Below, piece after piece: positions 45,651 through 54,953 of a DNA stretch of 64,000 nucleotides; the first letter of the stretch is position 1; the number at the start of each line of letters is the position of its first letter. Source of the stretch: Algoriphagus limi (GTDB taxonomy: Bacteria > Bacteroidota > Bacteroidia > Cytophagales > Cyclobacteriaceae); NCBI RefSeq assembly GCF_024919275.1, contig NZ_JANWGH010000001.1, positions 1,744,296 to 1,808,295 on the forward strand. The letters run 5' to 3'. Below the pieces are notes generated by a model that was not told the DNA's origin, ran no database searches, and saw nothing but the letters and a program-made list of their open reading frames with translations. Made by a program: the position numbers and the translations under genes.

Positions 45651-47384
45651 TTAGAAGCCAGGGTTCTGAATCAGAATGTCTGAACCTACTAAGTCAATTT
45701 GATCTTGAGGAATTGGAAGTAAACGATACTTGTCAGTGAACTTAGCTCCACCCAATGCACCAGTCAGAATAGTTCCGTCAAGTGCAAAATAGAAATCCAA
45801 TTCTTCCTGAACGGTATTCCAACGTACTAGATCGAAGAATCTATGACCTTCCATACCTAACTCAAGCATTCTTTCCATACGAACAGCTGTTCTTGCAGCA
45901 TTTGCATCTGTCCAAGGACTATCATATGTAGAAATTACATAGTTAGCAGCCGAAGTTCCGTCTTCACGAAGCAATTCAGAATTCATTGCTCTCTCACGAA
46001 CTCGGTTAACCTTAGCACGAGCACTTTCCAAGTTACCAGTCTCGATATCTGCTTCAGCTGACATCAAAAGCACATCAGCAAATCGGATGATCATGAAGTT
46101 GATACCAGTGTAACCTGGAGTCCAAGAAGAGTTATCTTGGAAAGAGCCTTGCTCAGAACGAGCATATACATACTTCTTAGGAGAGTAAGGACCACCGTTA
46201 GGCTGGTTACGAATCCAAGCAGCACCTGGATGATCTTGCCAATCTAGGTAAGGGATTCCTCTACGACCTACAGTATGATCCAAACGTGGATCCAAGTTAC
46301 CAGCATCTGGTGTAAAGTCCTGATCTGAGTTTAGCCCCATATCACTCTTCACTCTGTTTGCAGGATCATTGTAAGACTTGTCCAACAATGGAAGACCATT
46401 AGCATCAGTTCTAAATGCATTCACGAAAGTGAAGCTTGGCTGGAAGAATCCGCAACAGTTACCTGGTCCAGCAGGTCCAGTATTGTAAGGGAAGTTCAAA
46501 TCAAACTCAGGGTTAGCATTCAATACAGATCCTGTACCTGCAGCAGCTTGATAAGCCCAAACAGATTCCTGATGGTTATCATTTGCTCCGCGGAACATGT
46601 CATCATAGTAAGGAACAAGATCATACTTCAATCCATTAGATGTAACACCATTAGCGATTACGTCGTCAAACATGGATTTAGCCTGAGAGAATTTTCCTTG
46701 ATACAAGTAAACCTTTCCCATGTAAGCCTTGGCAGCCCAAGAGTTTACACGACCTACTTGAGATTGAGTAGCAGGTAGGTTATCAATTGCATATTGGAAA
46801 TCTGCCTCAATAAATGGCCATAGATCTTGATTATTGCTGATTTCTTCCAAACCAGAACCATAATCTACTGTCTCATCAACATAAGGCGTATTATTGTAAA
46901 GACGCTTCAATTCAAAATAGAAGTGAGCTCTCAAAAATCTTGCTTGCGCAGCCAATCTAATTGCATCAGCATCAGTCACATCTGGCCCTGGTTCTTGCAA
47001 TAGTCTCAAAACGTTGTTTGCTCGAGCGATACCTTCATAGCAAACATTCCATTTAGATCCCATTTCACCAGAAGCAGCATCATTTTCAAAACGCTGAATT
47101 GGGTTAATGGTGGTAAAATCACCAGGGTCAGTACCTTTATTAGCCTCCCCACCTCTAATACTCCCAAACACCCAATTGGATGGGGAACCTAGACGGTTAC
47201 CTCGTCCATTCACCTGAGAATATGCTGCAATCAAAGAAGCTTCAATCCCTGCCAAAGATGACAGCTGAGCTTGTGCAAGCAATCCTGTTGGTGGAACGTC
47301 AAGGAACTCATCAGAACAACTCACTGCTACCATCATCATTGCTGATAATGATAGGGCTCCAAATTTCAATTTAAAATTTTTCAT
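45651..47384 (-). CDS. RagB/SusD family nutrient-binding outer-membrane lipoprotein
   Basis: A 577-residue lipoprotein (Cys23, AVSC, followed by acidic SDEF suggesting surface exposure). SusD-like features: FLDVPPTGLLAQAQLSSLAGIEASL, then WNVCYEGIARANNVLRLL, QARFLRAHFYFELKRLY, the TPR-like helices around residues 130-230, and the C-terminal SusD_RagB segment with MIRFADVLLMSAEADIE and RVRERAMN. RMERMLELGMEGHRFFDLVRW is the best match to the family. It closes over a bound ligand above SusC. 50 nt after susC. Confidence 0.92.
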   Translation of the reverse strand: MKNFKLKFGALSLSAMMMVAVSCSDEFLDVPPTGLLAQAQLSSLAGIEASLIAAYSQVNGRGNRLGSPSNWVFGSIRGGEANKGTDPGDFTTINPIQRFENDAASGEMGSKWNVCYEGIARANNVLRLLQEPGPDVTDADAIRLAAQARFLRAHFYFELKRLYNNTPYVDETVDYGSGLEEISNNQDLWPFIEADFQYAIDNLPATQSQVGRVNSWAAKAYMGKVYLYQGKFSQAKSMFDDVIANGVTSNGLKYDLVPYYDDMFRGANDNHQESVWAYQAAAGTGSVLNANPEFDLNFPYNTGPAGPGNCCGFFQPSFTFVNAFRTDANGLPLLDKSYNDPANRVKSDMGLNSDQDFTPDAGNLDPRLDHTVGRRGIPYLDWQDHPGAAWIRNQPNGGPYSPKKYVYARSEQGSFQDNSSWTPGYTGINFMIIRFADVLLMSAEADIETGNLESARAKVNRVRERAMNSELLREDGTSAANYVISTYDSPWTDANAARTAVRMERMLELGMEGHRFFDLVRWNTVQEELDFYFALDGTILTGALGGAKFTDKYRLLPIPQDQIDLVGSDILIQNPGF

Positions 47385-47434
47385 TTTTAATCAATTATAT
47401 TTTCTATAACTCGATTCGTTAAGAAATGTTAGAC

Positions 47435-50400
47435 TTAGAAGCTGACATTCAGACCCAAAGTATAACCTCTAGTAACTGGGTAGTTACCAACATCAATACC
47501 GAACGTCAAATCCGCGTCTCCACCTACTGCAGGATCCAAACCTTCATATCCAGTGATAGTGAATAGGTTGTTAGCAGAAGCAAATACTCTTAGTCTCTGC
47601 AACTTCCACTTGTCAAGAAGATTCTGAGGAAGTGTATATCCAAGAGTTACGTTCTGAAGTCTTAGGTATGAACCATCCTCTACATAGTAACTGTTTTCAA
47701 CAGTTGAAGTAGAGAATGTAGAAGAACGGTCTACGATCGGAATAGTAGCGTTAGGATTCTGAGGAGACCAAGAGTCTTTCAAACGCTCAGAAATTGCAGC
47801 ACCTTCGAAAGTAGAGAAGAAGTCAGTAAACCACTTAGACTGGTTCCATACTTCGTTACCAATAGAAGTGTACAAGTAAGCAGAAAGGTCAAAACCTTTA
47901 TAACCTACAGTGAAATTCACACCACCAGTAAAGTCAGGAATTGGATTACCCAATACTTGTCTATCATCGGCAGTAATAACACCATCCCCATCCAAATCTT
48001 CATATTTAAATCGACCTGGAGCAGCACCTACTTGTGTCGCATGAGAATTTACATCCTCTTGGCTTTGGAACAAGCCCAAAACTTTGTATCCGAAGAATGT
48101 AGAAAGCGGCTGTCCTACAGAGTTTCTAATTGGACGAATACCTCGATAAGCAGGGTTAACGGAAGTAATGATTTCCAAACCTGGAGCCAAGGCTACGATT
48201 TCGTTCTTCAAGGTAGAACCAGTAACAGTCAATTCATAAGTCAAAGAAGAAGAAAGGTTACCTCTGGTTGACACCAAGAGATCCAAACCTCTATTCAACA
48301 TTTCACCAATGTTAACAGCTGGTGGAGCTGCATTGCTACCAGCGGTCAAAGGAATAGGAACAGTAAACAATAGATCTTTGGTATCTTTTCTCCACCAATC
48401 AAATATCACATCTAATCTTCCGTTGAAGAAAGTACCATCAAAACCAATGTTTTGGGTTACTGCGGTTTCCCACTGCGCATTAGGGTTACCAATTCGAGTT
48501 CTTCTAAATCCAATTTGTGCTGAAGAGTTAGAACCAGTGATATCGTATGAAGAAGCTCCTACGGTACCACCAAACAATGAATATTGGTTGTTAGGGTCTA
48601 CGTTATTGGAGTTACCCATTTGTCCCCAACCACCACGGATTTTCAAATCATCAATCCATGTTGCGCTAGACAAGAATTCTTCAGAAGAAATTCTCCAAGC
48701 TGCAGAGAATGCAGGGAATACACCATATCGATTATTGGAACCGAATCGAGAAGAACCATCACGTCTTACAACCGCACTGAATAGATACTTATCATTGAAA
48801 GTATAATTCACACGACCGAAGTAAGAGTTGAAGTTCACACCCTTAAACAAATCTGAATTTACTTGGCGAGAAGATACCGGCAAGTTGGAAATATTGATGA
48901 AGTCTGGATCTCTCGAGAAAGGATTCTGACCAGAAGCAGACATATTTCTTCCAGCACCAGTATTCAAAGCTTCTTGACCAACAATAACGTCAAATGCATG
49001 CTTTCCGAAAGTTCTCTTCCAAGAAAGTGTATTTGTAAAGGTCCAGCCGAAAACGAAACCAGCTCCTTCGTTATAACCGAAAGCAGAGTTGTTTTCAGAG
49101 TTTTCATACTGCAATCTGGAATATCCCCAGAAATAGTAATTGTTATACTGACCACCGATAGATGTTCTAAATCTCAAATCATCAAGGATGTCATATTCTG
49201 CATAAACGTTACCGAAAACGTTGGCATTAAAGTTTCTGTTATCACGCTGACCATCTCGGTTAGCTACAGGGTTACGTGGGTTGTTGAATCCACGAGCTGC
49301 AGTACCTCCATAACCTCCAAATTCATCATATACCGGGATAATTGAAGGCATACGGAAAGCCTGAAGGATGTCGTTCTCATCGTCGGAAACACCTCGACCA
49401 CCGGTACCACCTTGCTGACCTAATACCTGACGGTAAGTAGCCTGGAAGTTTTCACCGATTCGGAACCGCTTCGTCACGTCAAATTCAGAGTTAGCTCTGA
49501 AAGAAAGTCTTCGGAAGTTGTTCACGATCATGATACCAGCTTGATCCTGATAGCCCAAACCGATAAAGAATCGGCTAGTTTCAGAACCTCCACTCAAACC
49601 AATAGAGTGTCTGTTCAAAGGAGCGTTTCTTGTCAATGCATCGTACCAGTCAGTTCCTTCTCCAGTAGCAGCTCTTACAAGCTGATGAACAGGACCTTTG
49701 GTAGGATCTATATTGTATAGTGCTCTTTGCTGCTCAATTTCAGCTGCAGATAGCGGTCCAGGTACACCTGCCGCACCACCTACGTTGATATAGTAAGGCA
49801 ATACTGGAGTAGAACCTGTACCAAATTGAGGGTGTCCATAATTAGGAGCACGACCATCAATAGCAGCTTGATTAGTTTCAGCCAACCAAGTATATGTAGC
49901 AAAGTCTTGTGGATTCATCATGTCCAAACCTTGACCAGGAGTAGTCAAACCGAACATACCATTGTAATCCACTCTAATTTTTTGATTTCCTCTTCTTCCT
50001 CGCTTAGTAGTGTAGATAATTACACCGTTAGCAGCACGAGCACCATAGATAGAAGCTGCAGCAGCATCTTTCAATACAGTGGTTGACTCAATATCATCAG
50101 GATTCAAGAAATCAGTTGATCCTACAGGAACACCATCTACAACGTACAATGGTTCGTTACCACCGAAGGCACCGAAACCACGAACACGAATAATTGAAGA
50201 AGTACCTGGCTGACCGTTAGTAATTACCGTTACACCGGAAACACGACCTTGAAGGGTCTGCTCTACGTTACCGGTAGGAATTACCGTCAAATCTTTAGGA
50301 TCTACCGTTGCAATCGCACCAGTAGTCTCTCTTCGGCTATCAATCGTATAACCGGTTACTACCAATTCTGTCAAAGTTTGCTCATCTGGCGCCATCTTCA

Positions 50401-50683
50401 CATCGATGACACTTCGATTTCCAACTACCTGCTCGATAGTGGCATAACCGATAAAAGAGAAAACCAAAACAGCTTGGTCGTTAGGCACATTGAGGGAGAA
50501 TTTACCGTCAATGTCGGTAGCGGTACCCGTGGTCGTTCCTTTTACTAGGACGGACACACCCGGCAACCCTACATCAAACTCGTCCAGCACTGTACCAGTT
50601 ACAACCCGCTGCGCCATGGCTGCGGAACTGGCTAATACTAAGAGCATTAAAAGCGCACTTAGGCTTTTGTAAACATTTTTCAT
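47435..50683 (-). CDS. SusC/RagA family TonB-linked outer-membrane transporter
   Basis: A 1082-residue receptor (ATG 50683, MKNVYKSLSALLML; an upstream ATG at 50689 would add two residues, and a longer in-frame extension gives no signal peptide and is rejected). Signal peptide ends at AAMAQ. A carboxypeptidase-like regulatory domain (VVTGTVLDEFDVGLPGVSVLVKG) is followed by the TonB box/plug (LTELVVTGYTIDSRRETTGAI, VEQTLQGRVSGVTV, YVVDGVPVG) and the beta-barrel with C-terminal GLNVSF. It imports ligands bound by the partner SusD lipoprotein, energised by TonB. Together they form a PUL-like import unit. No glycoside hydrolase is adjacent. Confidence 0.92.
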   Translation of the reverse strand: MKNVYKSLSALLMLLVLASSAAMAQRVVTGTVLDEFDVGLPGVSVLVKGTTTGTATDIDGKFSLNVPNDQAVLVFSFIGYATIEQVVGNRSVIDVKMAPDEQTLTELVVTGYTIDSRRETTGAIATVDPKDLTVIPTGNVEQTLQGRVSGVTVITNGQPGTSSIIRVRGFGAFGGNEPLYVVDGVPVGSTDFLNPDDIESTTVLKDAAAASIYGARAANGVIIYTTKRGRRGNQKIRVDYNGMFGLTTPGQGLDMMNPQDFATYTWLAETNQAAIDGRAPNYGHPQFGTGSTPVLPYYINVGGAAGVPGPLSAAEIEQQRALYNIDPTKGPVHQLVRAATGEGTDWYDALTRNAPLNRHSIGLSGGSETSRFFIGLGYQDQAGIMIVNNFRRLSFRANSEFDVTKRFRIGENFQATYRQVLGQQGGTGGRGVSDDENDILQAFRMPSIIPVYDEFGGYGGTAARGFNNPRNPVANRDGQRDNRNFNANVFGNVYAEYDILDDLRFRTSIGGQYNNYYFWGYSRLQYENSENNSAFGYNEGAGFVFGWTFTNTLSWKRTFGKHAFDVIVGQEALNTGAGRNMSASGQNPFSRDPDFINISNLPVSSRQVNSDLFKGVNFNSYFGRVNYTFNDKYLFSAVVRRDGSSRFGSNNRYGVFPAFSAAWRISSEEFLSSATWIDDLKIRGGWGQMGNSNNVDPNNQYSLFGGTVGASSYDITGSNSSAQIGFRRTRIGNPNAQWETAVTQNIGFDGTFFNGRLDVIFDWWRKDTKDLLFTVPIPLTAGSNAAPPAVNIGEMLNRGLDLLVSTRGNLSSSLTYELTVTGSTLKNEIVALAPGLEIITSVNPAYRGIRPIRNSVGQPLSTFFGYKVLGLFQSQEDVNSHATQVGAAPGRFKYEDLDGDGVITADDRQVLGNPIPDFTGGVNFTVGYKGFDLSAYLYTSIGNEVWNQSKWFTDFFSTFEGAAISERLKDSWSPQNPNATIPIVDRSSTFSTSTVENSYYVEDGSYLRLQNVTLGYTLPQNLLDKWKLQRLRVFASANNLFTITGYEGLDPAVGGDADLTFGIDVGNYPVTRGYTLGLNVSF

Positions 50684-51162
50684 AAACATAGATAGATTGG
50701 GTAACAAGATTAATCTCAAATACTTGTCTGTTAATTGATTATGCAATCGTTTGCGATTATTCTCAAAATAATTGCAATAGTTGTGGCCCTTCAAAATTTG
50801 GGATTTCTATTGCTATTATACCGTGGTACGAATACCTGCAAAAGGCTTTCGCCTAAAGGTTTGAGCGCATCATTTGATGCATTGGGGAGTTAACAGATGC
50901 TAAGTTTTATTGGTCATAGGCGGTTATTTTCTAAGGTTTATTGTACTTCTTAATCATCAATGTTAAAGAATCTAAAACAAAATTCAAATTTCTAAGCATA
51001 AATATTCTATCGATCGAAATAATTTTAACAAAACCTAATTTGCCTAAATAGAAATTGCTAGCCTTAATTTTCCTGAATTTCAGATGTTTACTTATTCATT
51101 ATTTGGAATATGGGTCTTTCTCTCCCGCAAAAACATTTGAAATTTTGTTAAAAGTGGTAAAA
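50684..51162. other. susC upstream region: palindromes and hairpins, no gene
   Basis: This stretch before susC has no supportable gene. It contains a LacI/PurR-like palindrome at 50742-50755, a hairpin AGGC/GCCT around 50843-50854 and a perfect 14-bp palindrome GCATCATTTGATGC at 50867-50880. A -7-like TTATTTTG lies on the minus strand near 50763-50770, putting the first palindrome just downstream of a likely start site. Confidence 0.5.
50742..50755. promoter_or_regulatory. Candidate LacI/PurR-family operator upstream of susC
   Basis: TGCAATCGTTTGCG is a near-perfect palindrome with a central CG, and its reverse complement CGCAAACGATTGCA closely resembles the PurR/LacI-family operator ACGCAAACGTTTGCGT. 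It lies 59-72 nt upstream of the susC ATG, where a repressor could act. No LacI-family gene is in the window. Confidence 0.45.
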
Positions 51163-52944
51163 TCAGTCTTTTCTTAAGTTCTCAAAAAAATCTTCAGAAT
51201 TTCTGATTTCTTCAAAGCTAGGATCAAATAACATCCATTTGTAGAGCTCTTCATTTGCTTCGATTGCTTTTTGAAGCTGAATGGAAGCCACTTCCGGTTG
51301 GCCGGAGTTTACTGCGAGCAAAGCCAATCCATAATATCCATATCCAAACTCCCTACTTAAGAAAACCGACTCTTCAAATGCCAGAGATGCTTTTGAATAT
51401 TCTTTGGATAATAGATGAGCAAGACCTTTGTTAAAATAACTGCTTGGTTCTGTGTATTCGTAATCAAATCGTAAAGTCGCCAGCTTGTAGTCACCCCTCA
51501 ATATATCCAAAGCACCTCTCAGCGCTTCATTTCTTTTTAAAAAGTCCGGGTTTCTCGTTAAGACAGATGCGTTCGATAAATATTTATATGCCTCCCAATA
51601 GTATCCTCTTAGTGCCAATATTTGCCCAAGGTTATGCAGAGAGTATGGATTCTCCTCCAGTCGAAGTGCTTGTTGAAGTAGCCATTCGGCTTCAGCCCAA
51701 AGATTTTCTTTTTCGTCCGGATCAAAAGTCCGCTGAGCTTGCTGCATTTTTACTACTGCCAGATTATTGTAAGGCAATGGCGAACGGAACAATTCCGTCA
51801 TTTTAATATAGATCTGGGATTTTTCCTCCAGCCTTGGTGAGCTCTCAGCTGCCAAAGCCCAGTCCAAAAATTCCAATTCACTATTAGATGAGTTTCCAGT
51901 CAACTCCTTTTGTAAAATACTCATCTTGGTTAGACCGATTCCCATTCCAGGTTTGGCGATAATTTCCAGCTTCGCCCCTCGCAATTTTGGAAATAATTGT
52001 CTTGCCACCTGATCAAATCCTCTGATCTCTCTCAATTTTTCTTTTTGAGTCAAAAAATCATCCCCATTCATTAACACATCATAATATTGATCTTTGGCAG
52101 AAGTAGAAAGTCCGGAATAATCCCAGAGAAGTAAACGGAAGTCAAACCAATCGTTCCACCGAGCTCCCACCTCAATCATGGAATCACGAAGGAAAAGCTT
52201 TTTATTTTGGATGACCTTCAGGAGACTCTGCGCCCTATCCATTCCCAACTTACTGTTTTTTCCTTCTGAATTTTCAGGAGATTGGATTCCAGTAATCTTT
52301 ACCGATTTCACGTCAGGGTTTTCAGTAACAAAGTCCCGAACCAGCTCGAATTGCTTTTCATTTGCAGCTGATGCCTTATATATAGAGGATCCCGGATCAA
52401 ATAGAAACAAAAAGTTTTTTGTTTGTGCGGCCCCTTGATCAACAGCCCCAGCAGGAATAATCAGACCTACATCCGGAATGGGTTCACTTGGACTTGCTTT
52501 GCCTACTTTCGCTAAAAATGGGGTTAAGATAATTCCTTGGGCAAGAGTCCGCTTTTCAAAAGGTTCTGCTGTTTCTTTTTTGCCTTGAAAAAACTGCAAT
52601 TCTAAAATACTCTCCTGTATCCAAGGTTGAAAGGCCAATCGAAATTCAGCTTCAAAACTATAGTCCGATAAATTCTTTTTCAACTCCAGCTCTCCCAAAT
52701 CAAGTGTTGTGGTAGATGATCTGAAAATCAAAATTGCTTTCGGATTTCTCGGAGTCACAACCGATTCAATAGGAATACTTCCCTCCACTTTAAACCTAAT
52801 CGAATCCCGAAAATATTCCAGTTTCTCTGGCGTCAAACGGACGTTTTCTATGAATCGATATTCTTGAGCATTCGATATAAAGCTCCAGAAAAATAAAAAA
52901 AGGAAAAGGAAATTTTTAATTTTGGGGAACAAACGGGCAGACAT
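51163..52944 (-). CDS. Secreted protein with OmpA-like segment and TPR repeats
   Basis: A 593-residue protein with a signal peptide (NFLFLFLFFWSFISNAQ). Residues 30-190 are beta-rich. A central region has VKSVKITGIQSPEN and NSKLGMDRAQSLLKVIQ (about 215-250), resembling the peptidoglycan-binding OmpA-type helix (R-A-x-x-V). The C-terminal half is TPR-like (AEWLLQQALRLEENPYSLHNLGQILALRGYYWEAYKYL, KGLAHLLSKEYSKASLAFEE, YGYYGLALLAVNSGQPEVASIQLQ). Probably a periplasmic or outer-membrane assembly factor; function unassigned. It lies on the same strand upstream of susC but separated by 370 nt, so it is probably unrelated. Confidence 0.65.
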   Translation of the reverse strand: MSARLFPKIKNFLFLFLFFWSFISNAQEYRFIENVRLTPEKLEYFRDSIRFKVEGSIPIESVVTPRNPKAILIFRSSTTTLDLGELELKKNLSDYSFEAEFRLAFQPWIQESILELQFFQGKKETAEPFEKRTLAQGIILTPFLAKVGKASPSEPIPDVGLIIPAGAVDQGAAQTKNFLFLFDPGSSIYKASAANEKQFELVRDFVTENPDVKSVKITGIQSPENSEGKNSKLGMDRAQSLLKVIQNKKLFLRDSMIEVGARWNDWFDFRLLLWDYSGLSTSAKDQYYDVLMNGDDFLTQKEKLREIRGFDQVARQLFPKLRGAKLEIIAKPGMGIGLTKMSILQKELTGNSSNSELEFLDWALAAESSPRLEEKSQIYIKMTELFRSPLPYNNLAVVKMQQAQRTFDPDEKENLWAEAEWLLQQALRLEENPYSLHNLGQILALRGYYWEAYKYLSNASVLTRNPDFLKRNEALRGALDILRGDYKLATLRFDYEYTEPSSYFNKGLAHLLSKEYSKASLAFEESVFLSREFGYGYYGLALLAVNSGQPEVASIQLQKAIEANEELYKWMLFDPSFEEIRNSEDFFENLRKD

Positions 52945-53000
52945 TTTGCTTTATAGTTCGCGAGAGTATTTTTAACTTAGACCACCACAAATCGAATACC

Positions 53001-53219
53001 ATGCAAAAACTGAAACTGTTTTTTGAAGAAAGAGCCTTCGGCGTTTGCTCCAGATTAGGAGAAAAATTCAATTTCCCCATTGATAGCATTCGATTGTTTT
53101 TTATTTACTCATCTTTCATCACACTTGGCTCACCGGTGATTATTTACGTATCCATGGCCATGATGATGAAAATCCGAAAGTACTTCAGAAAAATGAATAA
53201 CCCGGTGCTTTTTGATTAA
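53001..53219 (+). CDS. Small PspC-domain-like membrane protein
   Basis: A 72-residue protein: FGVCSRLGEKFNFPIDSIRLFFIYSSFITLGSPVIIYVSMAMMM is a PspC-like domain (G-V-C-x-x-L-x-x-x-F and a hydrophobic span), usually fused to longer phage-shock proteins. Here it stands alone. Possibly a stress-response inner-membrane protein; function inferred from the domain only. Its end overlaps the convergent glycosyltransferase gene by 4 nt. Confidence 0.7.
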   Translation: MQKLKLFFEERAFGVCSRLGEKFNFPIDSIRLFFIYSSFITLGSPVIIYVSMAMMMKIRKYFRKMNNPVLFD

Positions 53220-54211
53220 AGCTCGGAAAATTTCTTTCTTCCCCGGAAGAAAAAATCAATAAACACATAACTGGAAGGTCCCAAAAACGGGATCTTTTTT
53301 TTGTTAGTCCCCGGTGCGAAAATGGAGCGCTGACGAAAAAAACCTACATAACCTTGAAAAACTGCTTTACCTAAAGCACTTTTTCCTTGCAAAAAATAGC
53401 CTATTCCTGCGATCAGTTCGAGAATTCCTTTTTGAATAAAAATCCACCAAAAAGAAGAGGTTGGTAAATTTTTATAAATCATCGAAAGACTATTCCGAAT
53501 ATTCAGTTCCAATTTTCGCGGACTTGAGCGGTCCAAGGTTGCTCCTCCTAAATGATAAACGGTACTCTTGGAAGTGTATGCCAAATCCAATCCTTGTTGA
53601 CGAATTCGAAGGCAAAGGTCGATCTCTTCCATGTGAGCAAAAAAATGGTCATCGAAGCCACCTAATTCATGAAACAATTTAGACTGAAGTGCAAAACAGG
53701 CCCCAGAAGTCCAATCCACTAAGCAATCCTCATCGTATTGACCTTTGTCATTTTCGATTTGGTTCCAAATTCTGCCCCGACAATAGGGATAATATAAGGA
53801 ATCCAAAAATCCACCACCTGCTCCTGCATAGTCAAACTGAGATAGATCAACAGCAGAAAGAATCTTTGGTTGAACGGCAGCTAGATTCTGATTTTTTTGG
53901 AGATATTCTATCAAAGTGATGTCCCAAGCAGGAGTGACCTCCACATCGGAATTGAGTAGGATATAATATTGGTAGCTTCCTTTTAATTTTTCCAAACCAC
54001 GGTTATAGCCACCTGCATACCCGAAGTTTTGCCTTAGTTTTTCTACAAATACCTGCGGATATTCTTTCTCAAGAAACTCTAAAGAATGATCTGTGCTAGC
54101 ATTGTCTATTACCCAAATATCAAACTGGGAATATTTAACAACAGAAGGAAGGAAACGGGCAAGCATTTCCTTCCCATTGTAATTCAATATGACAATAGCG
54201 CAGGTTTTCAT
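53216..54211 (-). CDS. Glycosyltransferase family 2 (rhamnosyltransferase-like)
   Basis: A 331-residue GT-A enzyme. CAIVILNYNGKEML start, WVIDNASTDHSLEFLE (nucleotide-sugar binding), YILLNSDVEVTP with the D-x-D-like metal site, WTSGACFALQSKLFHELGGFDDHFFAHMEEIDLCLRIRQQG (E-x-D motif), and VYHLGGATL are typical of rhamnosyl- and related inverting transferases. A C-terminal amphipathic/hydrophobic segment may bind the membrane. Probably cell-surface polysaccharide synthesis. Overlaps ybaB by 4 nt. Confidence 0.88.
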   Translation of the reverse strand: MKTCAIVILNYNGKEMLARFLPSVVKYSQFDIWVIDNASTDHSLEFLEKEYPQVFVEKLRQNFGYAGGYNRGLEKLKGSYQYYILLNSDVEVTPAWDITLIEYLQKNQNLAAVQPKILSAVDLSQFDYAGAGGGFLDSLYYPYCRGRIWNQIENDKGQYDEDCLVDWTSGACFALQSKLFHELGGFDDHFFAHMEEIDLCLRIRQQGLDLAYTSKSTVYHLGGATLDRSSPRKLELNIRNSLSMIYKNLPTSSFWWIFIQKGILELIAGIGYFLQGKSALGKAVFQGYVGFFRQRSIFAPGTNKKKIPFLGPSSYVFIDFFFRGRKKFSEL

Positions 54212-54543
54212 CCAAACATGCCACCCAAGTCCATTCCAGGAATATTTGGAATCATTCCGTCGGTAGCAGCTTTCATTTCTGCCTTGATCTTTGCATCTAT
54301 CTGCTCCATGGCAATATTGGTGGCAGCAACGATAAGATCACTGAGCATTTCCTTATCCTGAGGAGTGATGAGGGATTCATCCATTTCAATTTTGACTACT
54401 TTTCGCTCTCCATTGACTGTCACTTTTACCATTCCAGCTCCGGATTCTCCTTCAGCAGTCAAATGAACAAGTTTCGCCTGCGCCTCTTTGATTTTGGCTT
54501 GGGCTTCTTTAACCTTGTTCATCATATTCATAAAATCAAACAT
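54208..54543 (-). CDS. YbaB/EbfC family nucleoid-associated protein
   Basis: A 111-residue protein: MFDFMNMMNKVKEAQAKIKEAQAKLVHLTAEGESGAGMVKVTVNGERKVVKIEMDESL is a clear YbaB domain, followed by LSDLIVAATNIAMEQIDAKIKAEM and a Gly-rich tail (GMIPNIPGMDLGGMFG). Binds DNA and shapes the nucleoid; in many bacteria adjacent to dnaX/recR, which is not the case here. First gene of a two-gene operon with the glycosyltransferase (4-nt overlap). Confidence 0.92.
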   Translation of the reverse strand: MFDFMNMMNKVKEAQAKIKEAQAKLVHLTAEGESGAGMVKVTVNGERKVVKIEMDESLITPQDKEMLSDLIVAATNIAMEQIDAKIKAEMKAATDGMIPNIPGMDLGGMFG

Positions 54544-54671
54544 AGTTTTTTATTTTAATTTTATTCAGAATAATATTTTGTAAAATAATTTTTATACAAA
54601 TCATAAGATAATTTTCTGTAACCTTCACGAAATAATTCCTGTTTATACTTTTTACAGAAAACAAACTCTTT

Positions 54672-54953
54672 ATGGAAACTTCAGTAAGAATCGAAAAAGA
54701 ACAAATCGGCGCTATCAATTTTACTAAAAGGGAAGTTTTATCAAACCCTGAACAAATCAAGCAGCGTCTCGCCACTCTTCATCGCTCTCAGACTTTAGGC
54801 AACCTACTTCATACTAAGGTTCGAATAAGCTTTCTTTCTGTTGATCAAAATCTGTATGAAGTTTATACGACTGTTTGGGCTGTAGGATCTGAATTTGTGG
54901 TACTCAAAGGAGGAATCACAATTCCTATCCGTTCTATCATTAAAGTCGAATAA
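54672..54953 (+). CDS. Small conserved hypothetical protein
   Basis: A 93-residue cytoplasmic protein: METSVRIEKEQIGAINFTKREVLSNPEQIKQRLATLHRSQTLGNLLHTKVRISFLSVDQNLYEVYTTVWAV and IPIRSIIKVE. It is a beta-rich fold with no recognised domain. It abuts the convergent hisS stop with zero spacing. Function unknown. Confidence 0.6.
   Translation: METSVRIEKEQIGAINFTKREVLSNPEQIKQRLATLHRSQTLGNLLHTKVRISFLSVDQNLYEVYTTVWAVGSEFVVLKGGITIPIRSIIKVE

Noticed and set aside
47957..50672. Multiple plus-strand frames opposite susC
   Set aside because: Shadow frames produced by codon bias of the long minus-strand gene.
53001..53219. Full phage-shock operon
   Set aside because: Only one PspC-like gene is present with no PspA or other partners nearby.
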